DNA of 16,765 bases, from positions 1-16,765 of the forward strand of contig UQSV01000038.1 in assembly GCA_900543875.1 (NCBI GenBank), read 5' to 3'. This DNA comes from an uncultured Coriobacteriaceae bacterium (GTDB taxonomy: Bacteria; Actinomycetota; Coriobacteriia; Coriobacteriales; Atopobiaceae). Of the stretch, positions 1 to 7,012 are shown in pieces. Numbering within the stretch: the stretch's first letter is position 1; each line of letters starts with the position of its first letter. Under the pieces are notes generated by a model. The model was not told the DNA's origin and did no database searches. It saw only the letters and a list, made by a program, of their open reading frames with translations. The translations under genes were made by a program, and so were the position numbers.

Positions 1-702
1 GACGGCGCAGTCTTTGAGAACATCAGGCAGGGCTCAGCCGTCTTTGCAACAGGATCGGTGCAGAAAACGGACGACAAGTCTTCCGAGGTCATCGTCAACG
101 GCGGAACGTTCCGCAACAACCTCTATTCCTGCCTCAGCATCCTCGGCCAGAGCAAGCTTACGGTGAATGGCGGCCTGTTTGAGAACAACGTCGTCAGTAA
201 TACCAAGGGCGGCGCCGCCATTCTCGGCGATTCGGCCGGTGCGGAGATTACAGTGAACGGCGGTATCTACCGCAACAATGCGCTGACGGCGGAGACCGGC
301 ACAATGAGCATCGGCACCGTTCTGCTGGCCACGAACGGCTGCAAGGTCACTGTCACGGGCGGCGAATTCTACGGCAACACCTGCGCCTCGGCTGAAAACG
401 GCAACGGCTTTGCCTGCAGCGGCACGAACGCGGCGGACATCACGCTGAAGCTGAAGGCCGGAACGGACCTGAGCAATGCCCCGTTCTTCTGGAATACGCC
501 GAGCAAGACGGCCTGCCTGAACATCGCCTCGGCCCTGCCCGGCACGCTGAAGATCGCCTTCCGCAGTGCGCCTGCGGCCGGTACGGTCGTGGCAGCCGGT
601 GCGGACTACACGCTCACGGAGAACGACCTGAACAACCTGACCAGCCTGACTGAGGGCGTGCGCTTCGCGCTCGTCAACGGCCAGATCGTCACGGCAGAAT
701 AA
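1..702 (+). CDS. Surface beta-helix repeat protein, C-terminal part
   Basis: The reading frame is open from base 1, so the gene begins upstream of the window; 233 residues are visible before the TAA at 700-702. Four copies of a V-x-V-[NT]-G-G-x-[FY]-x-[NG]-N motif lie at about visible residues 30-40, 53-63, 83-93 and 116-126. This repeat is typical of right-handed parallel beta-helix (pectate-lyase-like or adhesin-like) extracellular proteins. The last ~100 residues lack the repeat and read like a capping or small beta domain. There is no sortase motif, membrane anchor or other C-terminal retention signal, so it is either secreted or anchored through the unseen N-terminal part. A GTG at 58 could be mistaken for the start, but the repeat pattern (a DGAVFENI turn) continues upstream of it and no ribosome binding site precedes it. 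The function is unknown; surface adhesion or glycan contact is only a family-level guess. Confidence 0.75.
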   Translation, partial: DGAVFENIRQGSAVFATGSVQKTDDKSSEVIVNGGTFRNNLYSCLSILGQSKLTVNGGLFENNVVSNTKGGAAILGDSAGAEITVNGGIYRNNALTAETGTMSIGTVLLATNGCKVTVTGGEFYGNTCASAENGNGFACSGTNAADITLKLKAGTDLSNAPFFWNTPSKTACLNIASALPGTLKIAFRSAPAAGTVVAAGADYTLTENDLNNLTSLTEGVRFALVNGQIVTAE

Positions 703-716
703 GCAATATCCCCAAT

Positions 717-742
717 GGCCCCGCTGCACCCGCAGCGGGGCC
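717..742 (+). terminator. Perfect GC hairpin after the beta-helix gene
   Basis: An 11-bp perfect stem (arms 717-727 and 732-742, loop ACCC) begins 14 bases after the stop codon. No T-run follows, so it is at best a weak intrinsic terminator or an mRNA 3'-end stabiliser. It is the first in a series of palindromes in this convergent gap. Confidence 0.5.
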
Positions 743-743
743 T

Positions 744-785
744 CAGCTTGTCAAAAAAGTCCCTTTGGACTTTTTTGACAAGCTG
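744..785. repeat. Long perfect palindrome with A6/T6 in the stem
   Basis: Arms 744-762 and 767-785 are perfect 19-base reverse complements around the loop CTTT. Six A's in the left arm pair with six T's in the right arm. Read on either strand it gives a hairpin containing an internal U-run, so it could act as a bidirectional terminator between the two converging genes, or it could be a dispersed intergenic palindrome (REP-like). Confidence 0.6.
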
Positions 786-789
786 CTTT

Positions 790-833
790 CAGAATTGCAA
801 AATGAAATTTTGTAGTATTATTTTGCAATTCTG
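790..833. repeat. A/T-rich 14-bp inverted repeat
   Basis: Arms 790-803 and 820-833 (CAGAATTGCAAAAT and its complement) are perfect, with a 16-base loop. It starts four bases after the preceding 19-bp palindrome. Its low GC contrasts strongly with the coding DNA on both sides. The role is unknown. Confidence 0.55.
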
Positions 834-857
834 CCGCTGCGGCGGGTGATTGAACGC

Positions 858-884
858 GAAAGGAAACCCTGACGGTTTCCTTTC
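858..884. repeat. 11-bp hairpin in the convergent gap
   Basis: Arms 858-868 and 874-884 (GAAAGGAAACC and its complement) are perfect around a 5-base loop. It is the fourth inverted repeat in about 170 bases and has no T-run after it. Confidence 0.45.
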
Positions 885-936
885 ACACTTTCCTTCCCTC
901 CGAAACTTTCGGCTAAGCAGGTTTTTGACAGTCTGT

Positions 937-973
937 ACCGCGCTGTCGGATCGCTTCCGGCAGCGCGGTTTTT
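937..973 (+). terminator. Intrinsic terminator hairpin with T-run (plus strand)
   Basis: The stem pairs 937-950 with 956-969 (ACCGCGCTG core, one G-T wobble), and TTTTT follows directly on the plus strand. It sits just beyond the stop codon of the minus-strand permease (975-977). The T-run is on the plus side, so it best stops plus-strand transcripts that enter from the beta-helix gene and would otherwise run antisense into the permease gene. Confidence 0.55.
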
Positions 974-974
974 C

Positions 975-3233
975 TCACTCGATGGATTTGAGGGATTCAG
1001 CCATGGAAATGCGGTCGATCTTGCGGATGAGACACAGGCACACGGCCACGGCCAGCAGCAGCGTGGCGGCGAAGGCCAGCGCATAGCTCAGCGGCGTGAC
1101 GTGGATGTGGAACGAGACGAGGCTGATGCGGATATTCTGCATGATGAACCGGTGCAGCGCCCAGCCCGCCGGCAGGCCGACGAGCGCGCCGCAGAATGTC
1201 AGGAGCAGAATTTCGCGGAAGACATAGTTCAGCGTCTCGCGGTGGTAGAAGCCAAGGACCTTCACCGTGGCGATCTCGCGCACGCGCTCCGTGATGCTGA
1301 TGTTGCAAAGGTTAAAGAGCACGACGAGCGCCAGCGCGCAGGCGCAGACCACGACGAGGCCGACGATGTAGTCCAGGCTCTTCATGGTGTTGTCCACGAT
1401 GTCCTGCAGGGCCTCGGAGACCGTGACGGACGCGACGCGGGAGTTGGATGCCAGCGCCGCGCCGAGCGCGTAGGCATCGCCGTCCGTGAGGATGTAGGCC
1501 GTGCTATATTCGCAGTCTGCGCCGAACAGATCCCTGTAGGTCTCCGCCGTCATGTAGGCATAGTGGTAGACATAATTCTCGAACGTCCCGGCGACGGAGA
1601 GATCGACGCTCGTCGTGTCGTCCACGGAGACCGGGAGCGTCTCGCCCACGGAGACCCCGGTATCCCGCGCCAGCGCGGCGTCGAGCAGCACGCCCTGCTG
1701 CGGCCAGGCGACGGTCCTGCCGTTCTCATGCAGGTCGATGGCCTGCGTGATGGCGGGGTCGTCCGTCGCAATGACGTTGACCTTGTTGATGCCGCTGGAC
1801 GTGCGCGCCTCATAGGCCGCGGCGTGCACAAAGATGCACTGCGTCATCTCGTCCGCATATTTTTCGCGGAAGGCCTGCTGCTGCGCCTCGTCCATGGGCG
1901 AGACGAACGTGACGGCAATCTGATAGTGCGTGACGCCACGGAACTGATCGTCCACGACGGTGGAGATGGAATCGCGCAGGCCGAGGCCCGCAACGATGAG
2001 GGCCGTGCAGCCGCCGACGCCCAGCAGCATCATAAACAGGCGCTTTTTATAGCGCACGATATTGCGGATGGAGACCTTGTGCAGGAAGGACAGGCGGTTC
2101 CATACGAACGGGATATACTCGAGCAGGATGCGCTTGCCGGCCTTCGGGGTCTTCGGGCGCATGAGATTCGCAGGGTTCTCACGCAGCTCCGCATGGCAGG
2201 AAAGCCACGTCACGCCCGCCGAGCAGGCCAGCGCCGCCAGCACGGAGATGATGAGCAGCCAGCCGTCGAACACATAGACGATGGGCGCAAAGTCATATAG
2301 CATGGAATAGCCCATCCAGATGAACAGTGGGAAGATCCATGTGCCGAGGGCAAAGCCGAGCGCGCAGCCCAGCAGCGCCGCGCCGCCGGAATAGGACATA
2401 TATTTCCATGCGATGGTGCCGTCGCTGTAGCCGAGGGCCTTGAGCGTACCGATCTGTGTGCGCTGCTCATCGATCATGCGCGTCATGGTCGTGATGCACA
2501 CGAGAGCCGCCACGGCGAAGAAGAACAGTGGAAACACCTTCGCGACGCCCGCGACGATGGAGCTGTCGTTCTCAAACGAGACATAGCCCGTGTTCGTGCT
2601 GCGGTCAAGCACATAGCTCTTCGGGTGCTCAAGCTTGTCGACCTCGACCTGTGCGTCCTCGAGCTGCTGCCTGCCGTCTTTAAGCTTCGCCTCGGCATCG
2701 GCGAACTGCTTTTCCGCCTCGGCCTTTCCGGCGGCATAGTCGGCCTCGCCCTGCTCCAGCTCAGCCTGCGCGGCGTTCACGGCAGCCCAGCCCGCTGCGA
2801 TCTCGCTCCGGCTGTTCTCGAGCTGCTTTTTGCCGTCCTCGAGCTTCTGCTTGGCCGCATCGAGCTCCGCTTGTTTTTCATTCAGTGTCTGCATGGCCTC
2901 GCTGCGCTTTGCATCCAGCTCCGCCTGCGCCTGCTGCAGCTGCAGATAGCCCTGATAGGCCTCGCTCTGCTCAAACTGGCGCAGCAGCAGATCCGTCGCT
3001 TCGATCAGTCCCTGCGTCAGCAGGGCCTCAGCGCTGCCCGGCTCCTGCAAGGCAAGGCGCTCCGTGAGTTGGCGGCGCGTGATCTGCAGGGCCTCATACT
3101 GCACGAGGATGCCGCTGTCATCGAGCTGCTTCTGCGCGGCGTCGATCTGGGCCTGTGCGGCATCAAGCTGGTCGAGCGCGTCCTGCTTTGCCTGCGTGAA
3201 GGCGGCAAGGCCTTCGTCATACTCCTTCTGCCC
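975..3233 (-). CDS. FtsX/MacB-type ABC transporter permease, C-terminal part (split gene)
   Basis: About 752 residues end at the TGA 975-977 (read on the minus strand). In order they contain a long Gln/Ala/Glu-rich coiled coil (about visible residues 1-220), then an FtsX-like permease domain with three membrane segments carrying the motif E-x-R-x-Q-I-G-x-L-K-A-L-G-Y, an extracytoplasmic MacB-type domain, and a second FtsX domain (E-R-V-R-E-I-A-T-V-K-V-L-G-F) with a final membrane segment before ...MAESLKSIE. About seven membrane segments are visible. This is the architecture of large Firmicute export or lipoprotein-type ABC permeases that work with a separate ATPase. There is no start codon or first membrane segment: the minus-strand frame stops being protein-like at ~3233, just where the missing N-terminal part appears on the opposite strand (3240-3947). 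Any minus-strand reading frame continuing past 3233 is not part of the gene. Confidence 0.8.
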   Translation of the reverse strand, partial: GQKEYDEGLAAFTQAKQDALDQLDAAQAQIDAAQKQLDDSGILVQYEALQITRRQLTERLALQEPGSAEALLTQGLIEATDLLLRQFEQSEAYQGYLQLQQAQAELDAKRSEAMQTLNEKQAELDAAKQKLEDGKKQLENSRSEIAAGWAAVNAAQAELEQGEADYAAGKAEAEKQFADAEAKLKDGRQQLEDAQVEVDKLEHPKSYVLDRSTNTGYVSFENDSSIVAGVAKVFPLFFFAVAALVCITTMTRMIDEQRTQIGTLKALGYSDGTIAWKYMSYSGGAALLGCALGFALGTWIFPLFIWMGYSMLYDFAPIVYVFDGWLLIISVLAALACSAGVTWLSCHAELRENPANLMRPKTPKAGKRILLEYIPFVWNRLSFLHKVSIRNIVRYKKRLFMMLLGVGGCTALIVAGLGLRDSISTVVDDQFRGVTHYQIAVTFVSPMDEAQQQAFREKYADEMTQCIFVHAAAYEARTSSGINKVNVIATDDPAITQAIDLHENGRTVAWPQQGVLLDAALARDTGVSVGETLPVSVDDTTSVDLSVAGTFENYVYHYAYMTAETYRDLFGADCEYSTAYILTDGDAYALGAALASNSRVASVTVSEALQDIVDNTMKSLDYIVGLVVVCACALALVVLFNLCNISITERVREIATVKVLGFYHRETLNYVFREILLLTFCGALVGLPAGWALHRFIMQNIRISLVSFHIHVTPLSYALAFAATLLLAVAVCLCLIRKIDRISMAESLKSIE

Positions 3234-3901
3234 GGATCGCAGTATGTGCAGAAAACGGAGTTGTTTGACTACCGTCTTGTCAGCACGCTCGGCCTGACGC
3301 AGGAGGACGCCGATTATTTTGCCGGGCTGGACGGCGTGCGGGCTGCCGAGGGCGCGCGGAGCGTCGACCTCACGGCCGAGTTTGAAGACGAGGGCATGAC
3401 GCTCAAGGCTCTGACGCTCTCCGATGCGGTCAACCGCCCCAGCCTGACGGCCGGGCGCATGCCGGAGCGTGCGGACGAGTGCCTTGCCGATGCCGACCGC
3501 TTCACGGAGGCCGACCTCGGCAAAACGCTCACGGTGCAGGCTGCGTCCGTGAACGATGCGTTCACGCAGACGGCCTTCACCATCGTCGGCCTTGCGGAAA
3601 CACCGCTGTATCTCGGCGCGGAGCGCGGTACGACGAGCCTCGGCGGCGGCACACTGAACGGCTTCGTGCTGCTGCAGCCTGAGGCGTTCGCCATGGACTA
3701 TTTTACGGAGATCTATCTGCTGCTGGACGGCACGCAGGGTACGGACCTCTATTCCGATGCCTACGATGCCGCCGTCGACGCCATGCGTCCCACGCTGACC
3801 GCCGCGCTGAAGGAGCGCGCGCAGAAGCGCTATGACGACATCATCGACGAGGCGCGCGATGCGCTTTCCAAGGCGCAGAAGGAATATGACGACGGCCTTG
3901 C
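3205..3901. repeat. 27-base inverted repeat flanking the inverted permease piece
   Basis: Positions 3205-3231 (read on the minus strand) and 3875-3901 (plus strand) match at 25 of 27 bases. Both encode Q-K-E-Y-D-[DE]-G-L-A in the coiled coil of the permease. They enclose the 643-base segment 3232-3874 that holds the N-terminal domain. In a normal gene these would be direct repeats in the coding direction. Here they are inverted, and flipping the enclosed segment would rejoin the N-terminal domain in frame with the C-terminal part. Confidence 0.7.
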
Positions 3902-3947
3902 GGAATATCAGGAGCGGCGCGCGCAGACCGAGCAGGAGCTTGCTGAC
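3240..3947 (+). pseudogene. FtsX-type permease, N-terminal extracytoplasmic piece (inverted)
   Basis: The plus-strand frame reads QYVQKTELFDYRLVSTLG..., the typical first extracytoplasmic stretch that follows transmembrane segment 1 in FtsX-type permeases. A MacB-like beta domain follows (about 3250-3810), then the beginning of a coiled coil (...RYDDIIDEARDALSKAQ...). It resembles the missing first part of the protein encoded on the minus strand at 975-3233: the coiled coil that begins here would continue in that piece. The initiator Met and first membrane helix are absent, so it cannot make a working protein alone. Its frame continues without a stop into the nucleoside-transporter ATPase at ~3936-4757, giving an apparent but implausible fusion protein. 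Confidence 0.7.
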
Positions 3948-3953
3948 CTCATG
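3936..3953. other. Probable chimeric joint between two genomes
   Basis: Within these 18 bases, which encode E-L-A-D-L-M, the permease coiled coil stops and the nucleoside ATPase sequence begins. The same residues fit both proteins: Q-E-L-A-D continues the coiled coil, and E-L-A-D-L-M-I-G fits the linker just before the second ABC domain of NupO/RbsA-like ATPases. A joint inside a shared short stretch would explain why the frame is preserved. To the right, codon usage shifts to the CTC/GCC/GTC-rich style of the rest of the window. Confidence 0.6.
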
Positions 3954-4757
3954 ATTGGCCAGAAGTTCCAGGAGAACACCTACAAGAAGGTCGAGGACGC
4001 GTCCGAGACGGCCTTCGAGCTCAAGGGCGTCTCCTATCACCCCGAGGTCAAGCACGGCGGCCTCAAGGACGTCTCGCTCGCCATCCACAAGGGCGAGGTC
4101 CTGGGCGTGGCAGGCATCGACGGCAACGGCCAGTCCGAGCTTGCGGCCCTCGTCACGGGCATGCTCAAGCCTGAGGGCGGCGAGGTCATCGGCCCCGACG
4201 GCGCCAAGATCGCCGTCTTCAGCCCGGCGGCCTTCATCGACACGGGCCTGGGCAACATCCCCGAGGACCGCAACAAGATGGGCCTCGTCGGCGACATGAC
4301 CATCGCCGAGAACCTCGTGCTCAAGCAGACCACCTCCGACCGATTCTCCATCGGTCACGGCGCCTGGCTCAAGATGGACGCCATCGAGAAGTACGCCAAC
4401 GAGCTCAAGGACGAGAACGACATCCGCTGCACCTCCGTGCATCAGACGGCCCGTTCCCTCTCTGGCGGCAACCAGCAGAAGGTCATTCTGGCCCGCGAGC
4501 TCGACTCGCACCCCAAGCTGCTCGTGGCCGTCTATCCCACCCGTGGCCTCGACATCGGCGCCACCGAGTTCATCCACAACCAGATCATCGCCCAGCGCGA
4601 TGCGGGTTGCGCGGTGCTGCTCATCTCGGCCGACTTCGACGAGGTGCTGAAGCTCTCCGACAGGATCACCGTTCTGTTCGAGGGCCAGATCATGGGAACC
4701 TATTCCGGCGCGAACCCTCCCATCAAGGAGATTTCGCTCGCCATGGCAGGAAAGTAG
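3936..4757 (+). CDS. nupO: Nucleoside ABC transporter ATP-binding protein, C-terminal half
   Basis: About 270 residues ending at TAG 4755-4757. The family (NupO/YufO, RbsA-like) carries two fused ABC domains over ~510 residues; only the linker and second domain are present. Visible motifs: the degenerate second-domain Walker A G-I-D-G-N-G-Q-S-E-L, the N-I-P-E-D-R motif, the signature L-S-G-G-N-Q-Q-K, and the Walker B region L-L-V-A-V-Y-P-T-R-G-L-D-I-G-A. It would power the two permeases that follow; the first starts 13 bases downstream behind a strong AGGAGGGGAGG ribosome binding site, so these are one operon. The 5' half is missing because the window switches to unrelated permease sequence. 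An internal ATG at 3951 is not a credible natural start because the catalytic first domain would be lost. Confidence 0.85.
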   Translation, partial: ELADLMIGQKFQENTYKKVEDASETAFELKGVSYHPEVKHGGLKDVSLAIHKGEVLGVAGIDGNGQSELAALVTGMLKPEGGEVIGPDGAKIAVFSPAAFIDTGLGNIPEDRNKMGLVGDMTIAENLVLKQTTSDRFSIGHGAWLKMDAIEKYANELKDENDIRCTSVHQTARSLSGGNQQKVILARELDSHPKLLVAVYPTRGLDIGATEFIHNQIIAQRDAGCAVLLISADFDEVLKLSDRITVLFEGQIMGTYSGANPPIKEISLAMAGK

Positions 4758-4770
4758 GAGGGGAGGAACA

Positions 4771-5910
4771 GTGGCAGACAACACTAAGCAGGTCTCCGAG
4801 GGCAACAAGGAGTCTAAGGCCAAGGGGTGCGGAGGCATGTACTCCGAGCAGCAGCGCGAGAAGAGGCTCGCGGTCCTGACCCCGATCATCTCGGTGATTC
4901 TCGCGCTCCTCGTGGGCGCCATCATCATCGCGTGCCTGGGCAAGAACCCCATCCAGGGCTACGGCGCGATGCTCCAGGGTTCGCTGGGCGACGCCGGCAA
5001 GATCGGCAAGACGCTCGAGCGCGCGTGCCCGCTCATCTTCACCGGCCTCGCCGCCGTCTTCGCCTATAAGTGTGGCGTGTTCAACCTGGGCGGCGAGGGC
5101 CAGTTCATCATGGGCGGCTGCGCCACCGCGACCGTCGTGCTGGGCCTCAACCTCACCGGTCCCATGGGCCTTCTGCTCGGCATCATCGCCGGTATCGTCG
5201 TGGGCGGCATCTGGGCGCTCATCCCCGGCATCATGAAGATCACGCGTGGCCTCAACGAGCTGATCACCACGATCATGCTCAACTACGTCGCCATGTACTT
5301 CATGGAGTACATCTTCAAGAACGTCTTCTCCGACCAGGGCCTGCCCAAGACGCTCGCCATGCCCAAGTCGACGCACCTCATCGACGTCGGCAGCGCCCAC
5401 GTGGGCGTCATCATCGCCATTCTGCTTGGCATCTTCCTGTGGTACGTGATCTTCCGCACGTCCTTCGGCTTCAAGATCCGCGCCGTGGGTATGAGCCCGA
5501 CCGCCTCCAAGGTCAACGGCTTCCCCGTGCGCGCCCTCGTGCTGCTCGCCTTCGTCATCTCCGGTGCCATTGCCGGCATGGGCGGTGCCGTCGAGCTGCT
5601 CGGCAAGACCCCGTTCCGCCTGGCCGACGGCTTTGGCTCCGGCTTTGGCTTCGACGGCGTCGCCATTGCACTGATCGCCCAGCTCAACCCGATTGCGGCC
5701 ATCGTCGTGGCCCTACTGTTCGGCATCCTGTCCACCGGTGGCACGATGATGCAGTCCGTCATCGGCGTCCCGACGGCCATCGTCGACATCGTCCGCGGTC
5801 TCATCATCATCTTCGCCATCGCCGGCATGGCCATGGTGAAGCTGCCCAAGGTCAAGACGTTCCTCTCCAACCTGGGCTCCAAGAACAAGAAAGCTGAGGT
5901 GAACGCGTAA
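4771..5910 (+). CDS. nupP: BMP-family nucleoside ABC transporter permease 1
   Basis: 379 residues, with GTG start at 4771 chosen because AGGAGGGGAGG lies just upstream and the hydrophilic N-terminus is family-like. After ~35 cytosolic residues come multiple hydrophobic segments (about nine) from residue ~34 to ~360. It contains the permease signatures F-N-L-G-G-E-G-Q-F (about residues 104-112) and G-L-N-E-L-I-T-T-I-M-L-N-Y, characteristic of the BPD_transp_2 permeases in purine nucleoside importers (B. subtilis NupP/YufP, L. lactis NupB). It should pair with the following permease as a heterodimeric membrane pore that receives nucleosides from a BMP lipoprotein. The stop overlaps the next start by one base (TAATG), indicating translational coupling. 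The substrate is inferred from family and from neighbouring purine genes. Confidence 0.92.
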   Translation: MADNTKQVSEGNKESKAKGCGGMYSEQQREKRLAVLTPIISVILALLVGAIIIACLGKNPIQGYGAMLQGSLGDAGKIGKTLERACPLIFTGLAAVFAYKCGVFNLGGEGQFIMGGCATATVVLGLNLTGPMGLLLGIIAGIVVGGIWALIPGIMKITRGLNELITTIMLNYVAMYFMEYIFKNVFSDQGLPKTLAMPKSTHLIDVGSAHVGVIIAILLGIFLWYVIFRTSFGFKIRAVGMSPTASKVNGFPVRALVLLAFVISGAIAGMGGAVELLGKTPFRLADGFGSGFGFDGVAIALIAQLNPIAAIVVALLFGILSTGGTMMQSVIGVPTAIVDIVRGLIIIFAIAGMAMVKLPKVKTFLSNLGSKNKKAEVNA

Positions 5911-6842
5911 TGGACTTCATGGTTGCGCTTCCTACCATCGTCAAGGCAATGGCGATGGGCGCCGTGCCCATCCTGTTCGCCGCGCTCGGCGAGGTCTTCT
6001 CCGAGCGAGCCGGTCTGGTCAACATCGGCCTCGAGGGCATCATGGCCGTGGGCGCGTTCGTCGCCTTCGCCGTGGGCAAGGTTACCGGCAACCTCTGGCT
6101 CGGCCTGCTCGTTGGCATGCTCGCCGGCGTCGTGGTCAACCTGATCTACGCCTTCTGCACGATCACGCTCTGCTCCGACCAGACGGTCACGAGCATGGCC
6201 ATCAACATCCTGGCGCCGGCCGTTGCCCTCTTTGGCTACAACCTCTTCGTGGGCGCCAACTCGGCCAACGCCACTGGCTCCCAGATGGCGAGCCTGGCCA
6301 TCCCGGGCCTGTCCGACATCCCGGTGGTCGGCAACGGCCTCTTTAACCAGACGGCCCTCGCGTACCTCGCGTTCCTGCTCGTCCCGGTTGTTTCGTTCTT
6401 CTTCAAGCGCTGCCGCGCCGGCCTCTCGTTCCGCTCCGTGGGCGAGAACCCCCAGGCCGCCGAGACCCTCGGCATCAACGTCGTGCGCGTCAAGTACATC
6501 GCCTGCATCCTCTGCGGTGCGCTGGCCGCCGCCGGTGGCGCCTTCCTGACGCTGTGCTACACCCCGATCTACACCGACGGCATCGTGATGGGCCGTGGCT
6601 TCATCGCCCTGGCAACCGTCATCTTCGGCCGCTGGAGCGCCGTGGGCGTCATGCTCGCCAGCCTGCTTTTTGGCTTCTTTGATGGCCTCAACGTTGCCCT
6701 GCAGGCCCAGTTCCAGGCCGCGCCGGTCATGTTCTTCAAGATGATCCCGTACATCTTCACAATCATCGCCCTGCTGTTCTTTGGCTCCAAGCACGCTGGC
6801 CCCAAGGCTAACGGCCAGCCGTACTTCCGCGAGTCTCGCTAG
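5910..6842 (+). CDS. nupQ: BMP-family nucleoside ABC transporter permease 2
   Basis: 310 residues starting at the ATG that overlaps the previous stop codon. It is shorter than its partner, as usual for this pair. It has the motif E-R-A-G-L-V-N-I-G-L-E-G-I-M (about residues 31-44), the counterpart of the FNLGGEGQF motif in permease 1, and Q-T-V-T-S-M-A-I-N. About eight hydrophobic segments follow, together with the cytosolic coupling stretch R-S-V-G-E-N-P-Q-A-A-E-T-L-G-I-N-V (about residues 175-191) that contacts the ATPase in this family. It forms the second half of the nucleoside pore. A stable hairpin and a 170-base gap separate it from the binding-protein genes, which probably allows their independent expression. 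Confidence 0.92.
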   Translation: MDFMVALPTIVKAMAMGAVPILFAALGEVFSERAGLVNIGLEGIMAVGAFVAFAVGKVTGNLWLGLLVGMLAGVVVNLIYAFCTITLCSDQTVTSMAINILAPAVALFGYNLFVGANSANATGSQMASLAIPGLSDIPVVGNGLFNQTALAYLAFLLVPVVSFFFKRCRAGLSFRSVGENPQAAETLGINVVRVKYIACILCGALAAAGGAFLTLCYTPIYTDGIVMGRGFIALATVIFGRWSAVGVMLASLLFGFFDGLNVALQAQFQAAPVMFFKMIPYIFTIIALLFFGSKHAGPKANGQPYFRESR

Positions 6843-6857
6843 TCTTATTCAGGCGTT

Positions 6858-6886
6858 CGCTGGCGGCCCAAAACGGACCGCCAGCG
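6858..6886 (+). terminator. GC-rich hairpin after the permease operon
   Basis: Arms 6858-6866 (CGCTGGCGG) and 6878-6886 pair perfectly around an 11-base loop, starting 15 bases after the permease stop. No T-run follows. It may end or partly attenuate the permease transcript, or protect its 3' end. Confidence 0.45.
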
Positions 6887-6908
6887 TAACGTGTGGACGA
6901 AATGGGTT

Positions 6909-6934
6909 CCAGCTGCCCTTCAGCTGGGTATAAG
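6909..6934 (+). promoter_or_regulatory. Possible operator and -10 box before the first binding protein
   Basis: CCAGCTG at 6909-6915 and CAGCTGG at 6921-6927 form a perfect 7-bp inverted repeat with a CCCTT centre. TATAAG at 6929-6934 resembles a -10 element, though no convincing -35 box lies 16-18 bases upstream. The arrangement suggests a regulated promoter giving extra transcripts of the binding protein. This is only a pattern-based suggestion. Confidence 0.3.
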
Positions 6935-6961
6935 AGTAAATATGGTGTTTGTAAAGCAAGA

Positions 6962-6986
6962 GGGGGCGCAACCCCTGAGCGCCCCC
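6962..6986 (+). other. Leader hairpin upstream of the first binding-protein gene
   Basis: GGGGGCGC (6962-6969) pairs with GCGCCCCC (6979-6986) around a 9-base loop, ending 26 bases before the ATG at 7013. There is no T-run. It could stabilise the 5' end of a processed transcript so that the binding protein is made in excess over the pore subunits, which is common in ABC importers. Confidence 0.4.
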
Positions 6987-7012
6987 GCACAGAGTGGGAA
7001 GGGTTGATTGTA

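Noticed and set aside
58..3259. Identical 14-mer GTGCAGAAAACGGA at 58-71 and 3246-3259
   Set aside because: One shared 14-mer is about what chance allows in a window of this size, and the flanks do not match.
2625..4757. A single 710-residue reading frame that looks like a new fusion of a permease domain and a nucleoside ATPase
   Set aside because: Its first ~205 codons are antisense to the permease coiled coil, and the rest joins two unrelated partial proteins at a suspected chimeric joint. It is not a credible natural protein.
3234..4952. Minus-strand open frame continuing upstream of the permease C-terminal piece
   Set aside because: Beyond 3233 it is antisense to the inverted permease domain and the nucleoside ATPase and loses protein-like composition. 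GC-rich DNA keeps antisense frames open.
6929..6986. Purine riboswitch in the leader of the first binding protein
   Set aside because: Pieces such as TATAAG and ATATGG are suggestive, but the conserved loop sequences and three-way junction of purine riboswitches cannot be fitted.
6893..7012. Upstream GTG start extending lipoprotein 1 by 40 residues
   Set aside because: The extension crosses a hairpin and an inverted repeat and would bury the lipoprotein signal peptide inside the protein.
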